Source: Gammaproteobacteria bacterium
GTDB lineage: Bacteria > Pseudomonadota > Gammaproteobacteria > JAJFKO01
NCBI GenBank assembly: GCA_028284465.1
Contig: JANQRR010000026.1
Coordinates: 1 to 64,000 of the forward strand
Direction: 5' to 3'
DNA length: 64,000 nucleotides
In this document: in pieces, positions 17,248-27,309 of the stretch
Position numbering within the stretch: position 1 is the stretch's first letter
Layout: each line of letters begins with the position of its first letter
Program-made: the position numbers and the translations under genes
The notes under the pieces: generated by a model
The model's database searches: none
Told to the model about the DNA's origin: nothing
Seen by the model: the letters and a program-made list of their open reading frames with translations, nothing else

Positions 17248-18221
17248 ACAAAGAAATTTGGCAGCCGACAGCATCGTTAACTAATTTGCGTGTGCGTGCG
17301 CAAGTGTTAAAAAAAATCCGTGAATTTTTTGTTGCACGTAATGTTTTGGAAGTAGAAACACCTTTATTGTGTGCGGCAACAGTAACTGATCCGCATTTGC
17401 ATTCGTTAACAACGCAATTACATATCCCAGGTGATCAACAAAGTCAATTATTGTATTTACAAACTTCGCCAGAGTTTGCCATGAAGCGTTTATTAGCCGC
17501 TGGTAGTGGCGCAATTTATACGCTTGGTAAAGCTTTTCGTGATCAAGAGCAAGGCCAACAGCACAATCCTGAGTTTACTTTGTTGGAATGGTATCAGCCA
17601 GATTATGATCATCAGCAGTTGATGACTGAAGTTGATGAATTGTTGCAAGTTGTGTTGGCAACACCGACAGCACAACGCATGACATATAGTGATGTTTTTT
17701 TATATTATTGTGATATTGAGCCGCACTCAGCATCTATTGAAATGTTACAAACCTGCGCTACAGCATGCGGTATTGAAGAAATTGTTGGAGTTGATGTTAA
17801 CGATCGAAATACTTGGCTGGAATTAATCATGTCACATGTCATAGAGCCACAGTTAGGCTATGAAAAACCATTATTTATTTATGATTATCCAGTAACACAA
17901 GCAGCATTGGCAAAAATTCGCGAAGATAACCCCCCAGTGGCTGAACGTTTTGAAGTCTATGTTCAGGGTAAAGAACTTGCAAATGGTTTTCATGAGTTGA
18001 CTGATCCTGATGAACAACAACGTCGGTTTGTTAAAGATTTAGCGTATCGTCGTCAACATGGTTTGCCTGAAGTAAAGCATGACAATAAACTCATAGCAGC
18101 ATTGCAAGCGGGTTTGCCAGCCTGTGCGGGAGTGGCTTTAGGGATTGATCGATTAGTGATGCTAGCTTGTCAGACTCATGTTATTGATGAAGTGATTAGT
18201 TTTGCAATAAATAATGCATAA
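17244..18221 (+). CDS. epmA: EF-P--(R)-beta-lysine ligase EpmA (PoxA/GenX)
   Basis: Class II lysyl-tRNA-synthetase paralogue that attaches beta-lysine to elongation factor P, helping ribosomes through polyproline stretches. It is 325 residues, with only the catalytic core and no anticodon-binding domain. Class II motif 2 (FRDQEQGQQHNPEFTLLEWY) and motif 3 (GVALGIDRLVML) are intact, and LLYLQTSPEFAMKRLLAAG is typical. EF-P itself and epmB are not in the window. The ATG overlaps the pyrD stop, indicating cotranscription. Confidence 0.93.
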   Translation: MNKEIWQPTASLTNLRVRAQVLKKIREFFVARNVLEVETPLLCAATVTDPHLHSLTTQLHIPGDQQSQLLYLQTSPEFAMKRLLAAGSGAIYTLGKAFRDQEQGQQHNPEFTLLEWYQPDYDHQQLMTEVDELLQVVLATPTAQRMTYSDVFLYYCDIEPHSASIEMLQTCATACGIEEIVGVDVNDRNTWLELIMSHVIEPQLGYEKPLFIYDYPVTQAALAKIREDNPPVAERFEVYVQGKELANGFHELTDPDEQQRRFVKDLAYRRQHGLPEVKHDNKLIAALQAGLPACAGVALGIDRLVMLACQTHVIDEVISFAINNA

Positions 18222-18282
18222 CGATCATGGTAATGCTATAGTGATTGAAAGCTTGTCGTCAAATTAGGATTTGGAGAAAAGC

Positions 18283-19113
18283 ATGACTGCTTTTGCTGAA
18301 CAAGTTGCTACAATCATTCGTCAGCGCATTGGCACAATGCAACCAAAGCTCGTGCTAGCTTTAGGATCTGGGCAAGCACATCTAGCGCGTCAAATCACTG
18401 ATCCTGTAGTGATCTCCTATCAAGAATTGCCTGATTTTCCAATATGCAGTGTTGCAGGGCATCCTGGGCGATTAATCATTGGCGAACTTGCGGGGGTGCA
18501 AATTGCTTGTTTGCAAGGGCGAGCACATTTTTATGAAGGTATGAGCACATCGTCAGTAAAGACGATGGTATATAGTTTAAAATTATTAGGCTGTGATATT
18601 TGGCTTGGTGCTAATGCTTCTGGCTCTTTGCGCAAAGACATTGCACCAGGTGAATTAGTGATGCTAACGGATCATATTAATTTCCAAGGTCGAAATCCTT
18701 TAGTAGGTGTCAATGACAATAACTTTGGGCCACGATTTTTTTCGATGGATAATGCATATGATAAAGTTTTGCAACAAAACCTATTAACTGCGGCACAACA
18801 CGCAGATCTTACATTGCATCAAGGAGTTTATATTGGAGTTCTAGGGCCAAACTTTGAAACTCCGGCTGAGATCCAAGCGTTTAAGGCTTGGGGTGCTGAT
18901 CTTGTTGGCATGTCAACTGTGCCTGAAGTCATAGTTGCTAATCATTGCGGAATGCGAGTAGGTGTTATCGCAACGATTACTAACTATGCAGCAGGTTTGA
19001 GTCAGCAGCCGATCACTCATGAAGTGACTTTAAAATATAGTCAACAAGCACTAGCAAAGTTAACACCATTAATTATTGAGGCGATTAAGCAGTTATGCTT
19101 GTCCTTACAATAG
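18283..19113 (+). CDS. Purine nucleoside phosphorylase (trimeric, PNP-I/XapA type)
   Basis: Cytoplasmic enzyme that splits inosine, guanosine or xanthosine with phosphate, in purine salvage. It has 276 residues, close to the trimeric family length. Recognisable segments: ALGSGQAHLAR (phosphate loop), FPICSVAGHPGRLIIGE, QGRAHFYEG (active-site histidine), GPNFETPAEIQAF, and DLVGMSTVPEVIVANHCGMRV followed by TNYAAG (purine-binding Asn). The ATG at 18283 follows GGAG; a TTG at 18271 is in frame but upstream of that ribosome site. It sits 15 bases before the acyl-CoA dehydrogenase gene. Confidence 0.88.
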   Translation: MTAFAEQVATIIRQRIGTMQPKLVLALGSGQAHLARQITDPVVISYQELPDFPICSVAGHPGRLIIGELAGVQIACLQGRAHFYEGMSTSSVKTMVYSLKLLGCDIWLGANASGSLRKDIAPGELVMLTDHINFQGRNPLVGVNDNNFGPRFFSMDNAYDKVLQQNLLTAAQHADLTLHQGVYIGVLGPNFETPAEIQAFKAWGADLVGMSTVPEVIVANHCGMRVGVIATITNYAAGLSQQPITHEVTLKYSQQALAKLTPLIIEAIKQLCLSLQ

Positions 19114-19128
19114 AATAAGGATGTGACT

Positions 19129-20832
19129 ATGACAAATCACAATGCTCGCGATCATTTACAGGCTTGGCGCAAAGCTATTGCAACTAATGTATTTATTCAA
19201 GACCATGATTTGCAGCATACCCTAACGATGCATCTCGGTAAAAAACTTAAAACAGTGTTGCCAGTATTAACTCAACATGGTGAACAAGTTGCACAAGTGC
19301 TAGATCAGTTAGTCGCTGAAAATCATTTGCCGGATAATTTACCCAAGATTAAAGATTATGATGCATTTGCTAAGCCGATTAATCATATTGTGCATCACCC
19401 ACTTTATCAACAAATCGGTGATGCTATTTATAGCACAGAGATCATGACAAAAATCGCTACGCCGGGCCAGTTATTACAAGCCATGGCAATAATGTTTGTT
19501 TCATCACAATTAGGTGAAGTAGGGCACCATTGTCCAATTGCCTGTTCAGCCGGCATTATTAGAACATTTGCGAAAGTTGCTGATTTTCCCCAAAAAGCGT
19601 TTTACCTGGAAAAGTTATTACAACCATCATTTAATGAAAATTACACCGGCGCTCAATTTGTTACTGAGATTCAAAGTGGCAGTGATGCTGGAGCTAATAT
19701 TGTCGAAGCTTATCAAGATGGTGAGCAACAATGGCGTATCGTCGGTGAAAAATGGTTTTGTTCAAATGCTAATGCAGATTTATTTTTAGTAGCAGCACGT
19801 TATGATCCGGCAGTGAAAGGTACGCAGGGTTTAGGATTGTTTTTAGTACCAGCGACGATTAACGGCCAGCGTAATCATTTTCATATTCGTCGCTTAAAGT
19901 CTAAATTAGGAACTCGGACTTTAGCAACTGCTGAAATTGAGTTTGAAGCAGCTTATGCACAACCAATGGGAGCGGTAAAAGATGGCTTCAATTTGTTGAT
20001 GGAAGAAGTGCTACATACCTCGCGTATTATGAATGCTATCTCAAGTGTTAGTATGGGCAAACGTGCTTATACTCTCGCGCGACAATATGCTAAACACCGT
20101 ATGGCATTTGGTGAAACGATTGAACACTTTCCTTTAGTTCAGCAAAATTTAGCAAATATTAACAGTGATAATTTAGCGTTAATTGCTGCAACATTTGCTA
20201 TCATTGCATTACAAGATCATTATGATGTTGACAAGAAAAAATCTTCACAGCAACAATTGTTATTGCGTACGTTAGTTAATGGTAATAAATATTTAACAGC
20301 TTCCTGGACATTTAACCATGTGCATAATGCAATCGAGGTGTTAGCAGGCAATGGAGTAATTGAAGATTTTTCTAGTTTGCCACGCTTATTATGTGATAGC
20401 TTGATTTGTGAGAATTGGGAAGGTACTCATAATATAATGCGCATGCAATTATTACGTGATATTCACAAATATCAAGTCGATGAGCTTTATATGCAATATA
20501 TGCATGACCAATTGACCACAATCACTGCACAATCTGCTCAAATCACTTTGTTAAAACAACGTCTTGATCAATTGCAAATTGATTTCGCCACATTAAAACA
20601 ATTAAAACCTGATCTGCAAAATTTACAGATCCGATCAATTATGGATACTATGATGATATTGTTTAGTGCCTTGCAGTTATTAAAAGAAGCCACGGATCAG
20701 CAGAAAAATACCGGTGACAACAATAAATTGAGTTGCTTTAATTATTTTGTTGATCGACATATCAATGAAAAGCCATTAGAATACGATCATCACTATCTCG
20801 AATTGATTAGTAACATTGTTCATTGTGAATGA
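19129..20832 (+). CDS. Acyl-CoA dehydrogenase family protein
   Basis: FAD-dependent acyl-CoA dehydrogenase of 567 residues, with an extra C-terminal helical region beyond the usual ~380-residue core, as in AidB-like and long FadE-like members. Visible motifs: QFVTEIQSGSDAGANIVEA (flavin and substrate loop), WRIVGEKWFCSNANADLFLV, LGLFLVPAT, LKSKLGTRTLATAEIEFE, RMAFGETIEHFPLVQ, and ENWEGTHNIMRMQLLRD in the region that holds the catalytic glutamate. AAGGA precedes the ATG at 19129; the GTG six bases earlier is too close to it. The substrate is unknown. Confidence 0.85.
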   Translation: MTNHNARDHLQAWRKAIATNVFIQDHDLQHTLTMHLGKKLKTVLPVLTQHGEQVAQVLDQLVAENHLPDNLPKIKDYDAFAKPINHIVHHPLYQQIGDAIYSTEIMTKIATPGQLLQAMAIMFVSSQLGEVGHHCPIACSAGIIRTFAKVADFPQKAFYLEKLLQPSFNENYTGAQFVTEIQSGSDAGANIVEAYQDGEQQWRIVGEKWFCSNANADLFLVAARYDPAVKGTQGLGLFLVPATINGQRNHFHIRRLKSKLGTRTLATAEIEFEAAYAQPMGAVKDGFNLLMEEVLHTSRIMNAISSVSMGKRAYTLARQYAKHRMAFGETIEHFPLVQQNLANINSDNLALIAATFAIIALQDHYDVDKKKSSQQQLLLRTLVNGNKYLTASWTFNHVHNAIEVLAGNGVIEDFSSLPRLLCDSLICENWEGTHNIMRMQLLRDIHKYQVDELYMQYMHDQLTTITAQSAQITLLKQRLDQLQIDFATLKQLKPDLQNLQIRSIMDTMMILFSALQLLKEATDQQKNTGDNNKLSCFNYFVDRHINEKPLEYDHHYLELISNIVHCE

Positions 20833-20843
20833 TACTGTCATTT

Positions 20844-20989
20844 ATTTTGGTTCAAGGCGAGATAATGTCGTCATTGCGAGGACCCGAAGGGGACGAAGCA
20901 ATCCAGAGAATTGTATCATAGTTAAGATCCTGGATTGCTTCGTCGTTACACTCCTCGCAATGACAATAAATGAGCTCTGGACCAAAAGA
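20844..20989. repeat. Palindromic repeat A (copy 1) nested inside a split copy of palindrome B
   Basis: The inner element (20870-20964) is a ~95-base palindrome with arms beginning GTCATTGCGAGG and ending CCTCGCAATGAC; the centre carries GAAGCAATCCAG and its complement. It recurs at 25912, 40100 and 48920. Flanking it, ATTTTGGTTCAAGGCGAG (20844-20861) and GCTCTGGACCAAAAGA (about 20974-20989) match the two ends of element B, seen intact at 21010-21113. I infer that A inserted into B. No open frame here is credible; the region from 20833 to 21138 is all repeat and leader. Confidence 0.7.
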
Positions 20990-21009
20990 CACAAATATTA
21001 AGAACAAGT

Positions 21010-21113
21010 ATTTTGGTTCAGAGCGAGGCGCAGGGATTGTTTCACGAACGGAGTTTACATGCAGTAAATGACTGAGTGAAAGAATTCCTGCAACGACGCT
21101 CTGGACCAAAAGA
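21010..21113. repeat. Palindromic repeat B, intact copy
   Basis: An imperfect ~104-base palindrome. Outer arms are ATTTTGGTTCAGAGCG and CGCTCTGGACCAAAAGA. Inner arms are GCAGGGATTGTTTCAC and GTGAAAGAATTCCTGC, which pair at 13 of 16 positions. It ends 25 bases before the MBL hydrolase start, so it would form a large hairpin in that gene's leader if transcribed through. Confidence 0.65.
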
Positions 21114-21138
21114 CGAAGTTATTAAGGAATATAATAAT

Positions 21139-22002
21139 ATGCGAGCGCTGACATCAATCATGGGTAACTCTCAAAAACTAGATGGCGGCGCCATGTTTGG
21201 CAATGTGCCAAAAGCATTATGGTCTCGTTGGGTTGATGTTGACGAAGCAAACCGAATTTCTTTGTGTTGTCGTGCGCTACTAGTCCAAGAAGAAAAGCGC
21301 AACATCCTTATAGAAACAGGGATAGGCGCGTTCTTTGAGCCAAAACTTAAAGATCGATTTGGAGTGATTGAGTCAGAACATGTGTTGCTTGATTCACTAC
21401 AACACGCTGGATTAAGCCACGAAGATATCGATATCGTTATTTTATCACATTTACATTTTGATCACGCCGGTGGTTTGCTCAGCGCTTGGCAAGCAAACCA
21501 AACATCAACATTATTATTCCCCAATGCTACTTATGTTGTTGGTAAACAAGCATGGGAACGCGCCTGTAAACCTCATTTTCGTGATCGAGCTTCTTTTATT
21601 CCACAACTAAATCAATTGCTAGGTGCTAGTCAGCGTTTGCATTTAGTGACTGAGAACCACGATGCATTACTAGGTGATGATTATCGATTTCATTTTAGCG
21701 ATGGGCATACTTTAGGGCTTATGTTAACAGAAATTAATATGCCAGCAGGCCCAGTGGTGTTTGTGAGTGACTTAATTCCTGCAACACCATGGGTGCATTT
21801 GCCAGTTACAATGGGTTATGACCGTGCGCCAGAGCAATTAATTGATGAAAAACAAACGTTATTAACCGATTTAATGTCGCGCCAAGGTCGACTTTATTAT
21901 ACTCATGATCCTCATGTGGCGATGTCTCATATCACACAAGATGATAAAGGTCGATTTAGTGCAACTAAAACACATAGCGTTGTTACTCAATTAACTCAAT
22001 AG
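21139..22002 (+). CDS. MBL-fold metallo-hydrolase
   Basis: Metallo-beta-lactamase-fold hydrolase of 287 residues. The zinc motif [10 protein letters not shown] is present, followed by HFSDGHTLG (third histidine) and VVFVSDLIP (bridging Asp). The overall pattern resembles YtnP-like or lactonase-like MBL proteins (N-terminal [15 protein letters not shown]); the substrate is not determinable. The start at 21139 is chosen because AAGGA lies ten bases upstream and the sequence before it is palindromic repeat. It is convergent with corC, 18 bases apart. Confidence 0.82.
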   Translation: MRALTSIMGNSQKLDGGAMFGNVPKALWSRWVDVDEANRISLCCRALLVQEEKRNILIETGIGAFFEPKLKDRFGVIESEHVLLDSLQHAGLSHEDIDIVILSHLHFDHAGGLLSAWQANQTSTLLFPNATYVVGKQAWERACKPHFRDRASFIPQLNQLLGASQRLHLVTENHDALLGDDYRFHFSDGHTLGLMLTEINMPAGPVVFVSDLIPATPWVHLPVTMGYDRAPEQLIDEKQTLLTDLMSRQGRLYYTHDPHVAMSHITQDDKGRFSATKTHSVVTQLTQ

Positions 22003-22020
22003 TCTGTTAATAAAAACTGA

Positions 22021-22893
22021 CTAGTCATTTTGCTTAGTTGCTTGTAACAGGCGAATTCGTCGGTTATCTGCATGCAGCACTTTAAATTCAAAATCGCCAT
22101 AATTAATTTGATCACCACGTGCTGGCAAGCGACCAAATGCATGAGTGATCAAACCGCCGATGGTATCAAAATCTTCATCACTGTATTCAGTTTTGAAAAA
22201 TTCATTAAAGTCTTCTATGGTAGTGTGCGCTTTAATAATATAACAACCATCAGAATGCTCTTTGATCATGTCTCCTTCATCATCGATATCAGTTTCATCT
22301 TCAATATCACCGACAATTTGTTCAAGCACATCTTCAATTGTGACAAGCCCGGCAACTCCACCGTATTCATCAACCACAATAGCCATATGATTATGCTTAT
22401 TACGACACTCTTTTAGTAATACATCTAGACGTTTACTTTCCGGCACAAACTCTGCCGGTCGCAACAATTGTTTGATATCAATATCTTTGTTGTCGGTGGT
22501 AAGATCAATTTCTAATAAGTCTTTCGCTAATAAAATTCCAATGACTTTGTTACGATCATCACCAATAACGGGAAAACGTGAATGTTTTGATTTGATCACC
22601 GTAGCAAGAATTTTTTTCGTACTAGCATTAGCTTCAATGATCACCATTTGTGAACGTGGGATCATAATATCACGCACTTGCATTTTAGTAACTTGCAAAA
22701 CACCTTCTATCATGCCTAATAGATCGGCAGTGATCACATCATTGCGTTCAGCTTCACGCAATAGCTCAATTAATTCATCGCGATCTTGAGGCTCGCGACT
22801 AAATGCATGGCTTAAACGTTCTAGCCAACTACGTGGCTGTTGAGTCGATTCTGTATCGGGATCAGCTTCTGTGTCAGCTTTAGTTTCATTCAT
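22021..22893 (-). CDS. corC: CorC/YbeX-type CBS-domain protein
   Basis: CorC (YbeX) protein of 290 residues. It has a CBS pair (about 65-190; VRDIMIPRSQMVIIEA and VVDEYGGVAGLVTIEDVLE) and a C-terminal CorC_HlyC domain (about 205-285). It lacks the DUF21 membrane domain, as in the enterobacterial YbeX. The family is tied to Mg/Co efflux and ribosome metabolism. It follows ybeY with an 8-base overlap, last in a miaB-phoH-ybeY-corC operon. The lnt gene that often follows is not here. Confidence 0.92.
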   Translation of the reverse strand: MNETKADTEADPDTESTQQPRSWLERLSHAFSREPQDRDELIELLREAERNDVITADLLGMIEGVLQVTKMQVRDIMIPRSQMVIIEANASTKKILATVIKSKHSRFPVIGDDRNKVIGILLAKDLLEIDLTTDNKDIDIKQLLRPAEFVPESKRLDVLLKECRNKHNHMAIVVDEYGGVAGLVTIEDVLEQIVGDIEDETDIDDEGDMIKEHSDGCYIIKAHTTIEDFNEFFKTEYSDEDFDTIGGLITHAFGRLPARGDQINYGDFEFKVLHADNRRIRLLQATKQND

Positions 22894-23359
22894 GATAATT
22901 TACACTCGCTAAAATGTAGGGATTAGTAAATCCAAGTTGGTTTAATAATTTAATTTCTAATTGTTCCATTGTTTGTGCTTCAGGCTCAGTTTGATGATCG
23001 TAACCACAAAGATGTAATGCACCATGAATAGTGATATGTGCCCAATGAGCATTAACAGTTTTACCCTGTTGTTGTGCTTCTTGGTTAACAATAGGTGCGC
23101 AAATCACGAGATCACCTAATGCTGTATGATCAATCTCTGTAGGTAATTCAGCCGGGAAAGATAAAATATTGGTTGGTCCGTTTTTATGACGAAATGTTTC
23201 ATTGAGTTTTGCACTTTCAGCTTCATCAACAATACGTACAGTGATTTCTGTTGCCGACGAACGATCTACTAACGCTGCATTTAACCAGGTTTGAAATTGT
23301 TGCAGCGTTGGAATATTAAGTTCTGTTGATGCATTTTGTAATTCAACAATCATGTTCAA
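22886..23359 (-). CDS. ybeY: Endoribonuclease YbeY
   Basis: Single-strand-specific zinc endoribonuclease used in 16S rRNA 3'-end maturation and ribosome quality control. It is 157 residues; the zinc motif IHGALHLCGYDH is intact and PTNILSFPAE is the usual mid-protein motif. The start is ambiguous: TTG at 23359 overlaps the phoH stop (TTGA) and sits ten bases after AGGAG, while ATG at 23353 would give MIVELQNAS, which aligns best with the E. coli start. Either differs by only two residues. Confidence 0.93.
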   Translation of the reverse strand: MNMIVELQNASTELNIPTLQQFQTWLNAALVDRSSATEITVRIVDEAESAKLNETFRHKNGPTNILSFPAELPTEIDHTALGDLVICAPIVNQEAQQQGKTVNAHWAHITIHGALHLCGYDHQTEPEAQTMEQLEIKLLNQLGFTNPYILASVNYHE

Positions 23360-24342
23360 GTTGAATCATCTCCTTTTGCATATGCTTGGACGATACTTTG
23401 TACTAACGGGTGGCGCACAACATCTTTGGCTTGAAAGAAGGTAAAGCAAATATCTTTTATATCGTTTAACACTTCAATCGCATGATGTAAGCCGGATGTT
23501 TTACCTTTAGGTAAATCATTTTGAGTGATATCACCCGTCACTACAGCCGTTGAACCAAAACCAATTCGCGTTAAAAACATTTTCATTTGTTCAGGTGTGG
23601 TATTTTGCGCTTCATCTAAAATAATGAATGCATCATTTAACGTGCGCCCGCGCATATATGCTAGCGGCGCGATTTCAATGACATTTTTTTCAATATGACG
23701 ATTCACTTGTTCAATACCCATAGTTTCGTAAAGCGCATCGTAAATTGGACGTAAATACGGATCAACTTTTTGGGCAAAATCGCCAGGTAAAAACCCAAGT
23801 TTTTCACCTGCTTCAACAGCTGGACGTACTAATACCATACGTCGAACTAAACCTTTCTCTAATGCTTCTACCGCACAAGCAACGGCTAAAAATGTTTTAC
23901 CTGTGCCTGCAGGACCAATACCGAAGTTAATGGGATGTTGACGGATCCGTTTAACGTAATCCATTTGATGTTGGCCACGCGGTTTAACAATGCCAAGCGG
24001 GGTTTTTACAGTGAACTTTGTTGCCGTTTTACTAGTTGCATAATCAAACGTATGTGCACTGAGTTCTTGTAACACTAAGTTAATTTGCACAGGTGTCAGC
24101 GGTTTAGCGCATTTAGTTTCTTCATATAGTTTTTCTAACGCATTGCGGGCATTATTGGCAGCTTGCTGTTGTCCAGTAATTTGAAATTCATTGCCTCGAT
24201 TGCTGATATTTACCGTGAAAAAAGTTTCAATTTGTCGCAAATGTTCATCGCAGCGACCGCACAAGCTGGCAAGGCGTTGGTTATCAACGGGAAGGAGGCT
24301 TACATGAGTAGAGCCTGTGACTGTTGATGATATCTCGTTCAA
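23356..24342 (-). CDS. phoH: PhoH-like ATPase (PhoL/YbeZ)
   Basis: PhoH-family P-loop ATPase of 328 residues that neighbours and functionally pairs with YbeY in RNA metabolism. Walker A reads GPAGTGKTF and Walker B FIILDEAQN; VRPAVEAGEKLGFLPGD and TGDITQNDLP are family signatures. An N-terminal KH-like region is present. The likely start is TTG at 24342, with GAGG rather far upstream; no ATG in frame lies nearby, so the first residues are uncertain. It overlaps ybeY by four bases. Confidence 0.92.
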   Translation of the reverse strand: MNEISSTVTGSTHVSLLPVDNQRLASLCGRCDEHLRQIETFFTVNISNRGNEFQITGQQQAANNARNALEKLYEETKCAKPLTPVQINLVLQELSAHTFDYATSKTATKFTVKTPLGIVKPRGQHQMDYVKRIRQHPINFGIGPAGTGKTFLAVACAVEALEKGLVRRMVLVRPAVEAGEKLGFLPGDFAQKVDPYLRPIYDALYETMGIEQVNRHIEKNVIEIAPLAYMRGRTLNDAFIILDEAQNTTPEQMKMFLTRIGFGSTAVVTGDITQNDLPKGKTSGLHHAIEVLNDIKDICFTFFQAKDVVRHPLVQSIVQAYAKGDDST

Positions 24343-24416
24343 GATTATTTACTATATCCTCACTTAGTTGACCAAAAATACCAAATTCTTACCTTAATAA
24401 TAGCATAATCATACGC

Positions 24417-25751
24417 TTATGTGATCTCACCGCGTAGACTATTTGGTAGGGCTTTAGTGATGGTAAGTTCGATAACATTGCCAATAAGTGACTGATTTCC
24501 AACGAAATTCACCACTCTATTATTCTCTGTGCGGCCACTTAATTCTCGTGGGTCTTTTTTGGAATACCCTGTTACCAAGACAGATTGAGTGGTGCCAACC
24601 ATGTTTTGACTCATTGCTGCAGCTTGAGCGCTTAAGCGTGTCTGCAGGATATTTAAACGCTGTTTTTTGACTTCTAGCGGTGTATTGTCAGTTAATTCTG
24701 CTGCCGGAGTGCCAGGCCGCGGGCTATAAATGAAACTAAAAGAATTATCAAAGTTAACGGTTTGTACTAAATCCATTGTTGCTGCAAAGTCAGCTTCGGT
24801 TTCACCTGGAAAACCAATAATAAAATCTGAAGAGATACTAATATCAGGACGTACTTGGCGCAGCTTGCGAATTTTTGATTTATATTCTAAAGCAGTATAA
24901 CCGCGTTTCATTAAAGTAAGTATTCGATCCGAACCACTTTGTACCGGCAAATGTAAATGGTTACAAAGTTTAGGAACATCGGCATAAGCTTGAATTAAAC
25001 TATCAGAAAAAGCTAATGGATGTGATGTAGTATAACGTAATCGTTCAACCCCATCAATTTGTGCTAAATAACGAATTAATAACGCGAGATCAGCAATGTC
25101 ACCAGAATGCATCACACCACGATAATCATTAACGTTTTGCCCAAGCAAAGTGATTTCACGCACGCCTTGTTCAGCTAAGGCAGCAACTTCAGTAAGGACA
25201 TCATCAAACGGCCGACTGATCTCTTCACCACGCGTATACGGTACAATACAAAAACTACAATACTTACTGCATCCTTCCATGATAGAAACAAACGCTGTTG
25301 GGCCTTCAGCACGAGGCTCAGGTAAACGATCAAATTTTTCAATCTCAGGAAAACTAATATCTATCGCAGGTTTTTTTGTTTTAGTCACTTGATCGAATAA
25401 TTCAGGTAGTCGATGTAAAGTTTGCGGGCCAAAAACAATATCGACAAATGGTGCTTGCGAAATAATAGCTTTACCTTCTTGGCTGGCGACACAACCACCG
25501 ACACCGATGACCAATCCAGGTTTTCGTTCTTTATAAGATTTATGCCAGCGACCTAATTCTGACAACATTTTATGCTGTGCTTTATCCCGCACCGAGCAAG
25601 TATTAAGCAGCAAAAGATCAGCTGTGCTGGGATCTTGCGTTAATTCAAAGCCATGTGAAGCGTGCAGCATATCCAACATTTTGGTTGAATCATACTCATT
25701 CATTTGGCAACCATGGGTTTTAATATAAACTTTTTTTGTCATTTGATTCAT
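24417..25751 (-). CDS. miaB: tRNA-2-methylthio-N6-dimethylallyladenosine synthase
   Basis: Radical-SAM methylthiotransferase that modifies A37 of tRNAs reading UNN codons. It has 444 residues: an N-terminal UPF0004 domain with cysteines in THGCQMN and NTCSVRD, a radical-SAM core with the CxxxCxxC cluster in [16 protein letters not shown], and a C-terminal TRAM domain. The ATG at 25751 gives [15 protein letters not shown], a normal MiaB start; the open frame further upstream runs through repeat DNA and is not coding. First gene of miaB-phoH-ybeY-corC. Confidence 0.94.
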   Translation of the reverse strand: MNQMTKKVYIKTHGCQMNEYDSTKMLDMLHASHGFELTQDPSTADLLLLNTCSVRDKAQHKMLSELGRWHKSYKERKPGLVIGVGGCVASQEGKAIISQAPFVDIVFGPQTLHRLPELFDQVTKTKKPAIDISFPEIEKFDRLPEPRAEGPTAFVSIMEGCSKYCSFCIVPYTRGEEISRPFDDVLTEVAALAEQGVREITLLGQNVNDYRGVMHSGDIADLALLIRYLAQIDGVERLRYTTSHPLAFSDSLIQAYADVPKLCNHLHLPVQSGSDRILTLMKRGYTALEYKSKIRKLRQVRPDISISSDFIIGFPGETEADFAATMDLVQTVNFDNSFSFIYSPRPGTPAAELTDNTPLEVKKQRLNILQTRLSAQAAAMSQNMVGTTQSVLVTGYSKKDPRELSGRTENNRVVNFVGNQSLIGNVIELTITKALPNSLRGEIT

Positions 25752-26085
25752 AGTGATAGCAATTTTAATCCTATTAGGGGAAGCTATTCTATTATTTTGT
25801 TCATGAAATTTCCAGTGCCAGAGCTCGCTTTTTAAGAATGGTGCAGCATTAGGGGGTGCCGGCGAAGCATTAAGGCGCCCCGAGTGGCAAGACATTTCTA
25901 GGTTAAAAATACTGGATTGCTTCGTCGTTGCACTCCTCGCAATGACGACACAGTATTTTCCGTGCGCAAAGGCAAGATATATCGATAGGCGTAAAATAGG
26001 TATATCATTAAATGTATACTATTCCTGCCGGGCGTCATGATTTTTGTTCGGAATGCTTGCTGCCCAAGATAGTAGGATTTTAAAT
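25752..26085. other. Intergenic region between divergent miaB and deoB
   Basis: About 330 bases without a credible gene. It holds one arm of repeat A (25912-25950) and a TATACT (26015-26020) that could be a -10 for deoB, though no good -35 is seen. The left arm that would complete the palindrome appears diverged or lost. Confidence 0.5.
25912..25950. repeat. Palindromic repeat A, single-arm copy 2
   Basis: Right arm only: CTGGATTGCTTCGTCGTTGC followed by ACTCCTCGCAATGACGACA. It matches the right arms at 20930-20964 and 40175-40209 almost base for base. The expected left arm is not recognisable in the preceding 60 bases. Confidence 0.6.
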
Positions 26086-27309
26086 ATGAAACGAGTTATT
26101 ATTTTATTACTAGATTCATTTGGCATTGGCAGTAGCGCTGATGCCGAGCAATATGGTGATCAAGGCGCAAATACCTTTGGTCATATCGTACAGTATTGTG
26201 AGCAGCAACGCGCTGCAGGACCATTACAAATTCCTCATTTAACGCGCTTGGGATTATGGCAAGCAGCGGCACTAAGCACAGGCAATACCATCGTTACCCA
26301 GGCAACAAATCGATTAACAGGCGCTTATGGTTATGCCGTCGAACAAAGCCTAGGTAAAGATACACCGAGCGGACATTGGGAAATGATGGGAGTACCGGTA
26401 AAGGTTGCTTGGGGTTATTTTCCTCCAGAATATCCGAGTTTTCCACAAAAATTATTAACAGAATTGATCAAACGAGCAAAATTGCCAGGCGTATTAGGTA
26501 ATAAGCATGCATCAGGTACTCAGATCATTGCAGATCTGGGTTTAGAACACATGCACACAGGAAAACCGATTGTTTACACTTCAGCAGATAGCGTATTTCA
26601 GATTGCCGCACATGAACAAACTTTTGGATTACAACGTTTATATGATTGCTGCCAAATTGCACGTGAACTAGTCGATGAATATAACATTGGCCGCGTGATC
26701 GCGCGACCATTTTTAGGTGATAACCCCAGTAATTTTTATCGTACCGGTAATCGGCGTGATTTAGCTATTCCACCACCTCAGCCAACATTGTTAGATGAAC
26801 TATGCACACAAAGTGGTGAAGTCATTGCAATTGGTAAAATTGCCGATATTTTTGCGCATCGTGGTATTAGCCAAACGATTAGAGCTGACGGTAACATGGC
26901 ATTATTCGATGCAATGTTAACAGCAATGGAACATGCGCAACATCACTCACTGATATTTACTAACTTTGTAGATTTTGATTCGCGTTATGGACATCGACGT
27001 AACATTGAAGGTTATGCCCAAGCGCTAGAGGAATTTGATGCACGTCTACCAGAATTATTTGCAAAACTCCAGGCTGATGATATGGTGTTTATTACAGCGG
27101 ATCATGGTTGTGATCCAACTTGGCCAGGTTCGGATCATACACGTGAACATATTCCAATTATAGTATTTGGACCTAAAGTTAAATCAGTTAAACTTGGCAA
27201 ACGTGACAGTTTTGCTGATATTGGGCAAACAATTGCAGATTATTTTGGATTGCCGCCGCTAAAATATGGGAAATCATTTTATGAAACAATGTGTGGTTGC
27301 ATCACTTAA
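26086..27309 (+). CDS. deoB: Phosphopentomutase
   Basis: Manganese enzyme interconverting (deoxy)ribose 1- and 5-phosphates in nucleoside salvage; it links with the purine nucleoside phosphorylase at 18283. It is 407 residues. The alkaline-phosphatase-superfamily metal motif [11 protein letters not shown] is at the N-terminus, [16 protein letters not shown] holds the phospho-threonine, and [20 protein letters not shown] holds C-terminal metal ligands. The ATG at 26086 has AGGA at eight bases; an upstream TTG at 26044 is unlikely. It overlaps rdgB. Confidence 0.94.
   Translation: MKRVIILLLDSFGIGSSADAEQYGDQGANTFGHIVQYCEQQRAAGPLQIPHLTRLGLWQAAALSTGNTIVTQATNRLTGAYGYAVEQSLGKDTPSGHWEMMGVPVKVAWGYFPPEYPSFPQKLLTELIKRAKLPGVLGNKHASGTQIIADLGLEHMHTGKPIVYTSADSVFQIAAHEQTFGLQRLYDCCQIARELVDEYNIGRVIARPFLGDNPSNFYRTGNRRDLAIPPPQPTLLDELCTQSGEVIAIGKIADIFAHRGISQTIRADGNMALFDAMLTAMEHAQHHSLIFTNFVDFDSRYGHRRNIEGYAQALEEFDARLPELFAKLQADDMVFITADHGCDPTWPGSDHTREHIPIIVFGPKVKSVKLGKRDSFADIGQTIADYFGLPPLKYGKSFYETMCGCIT

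Noticed and set aside
20816-21109. Short frames on both strands between the acyl-CoA dehydrogenase and the MBL hydrolase
   Set aside because: They lie entirely within palindromic repeats A and B and have no coding character.
25752-25895. N-terminal extension of MiaB by 48 codons
   Set aside because: The extension reads through intergenic and repeat-like DNA; the normal MiaB start is at 25751.
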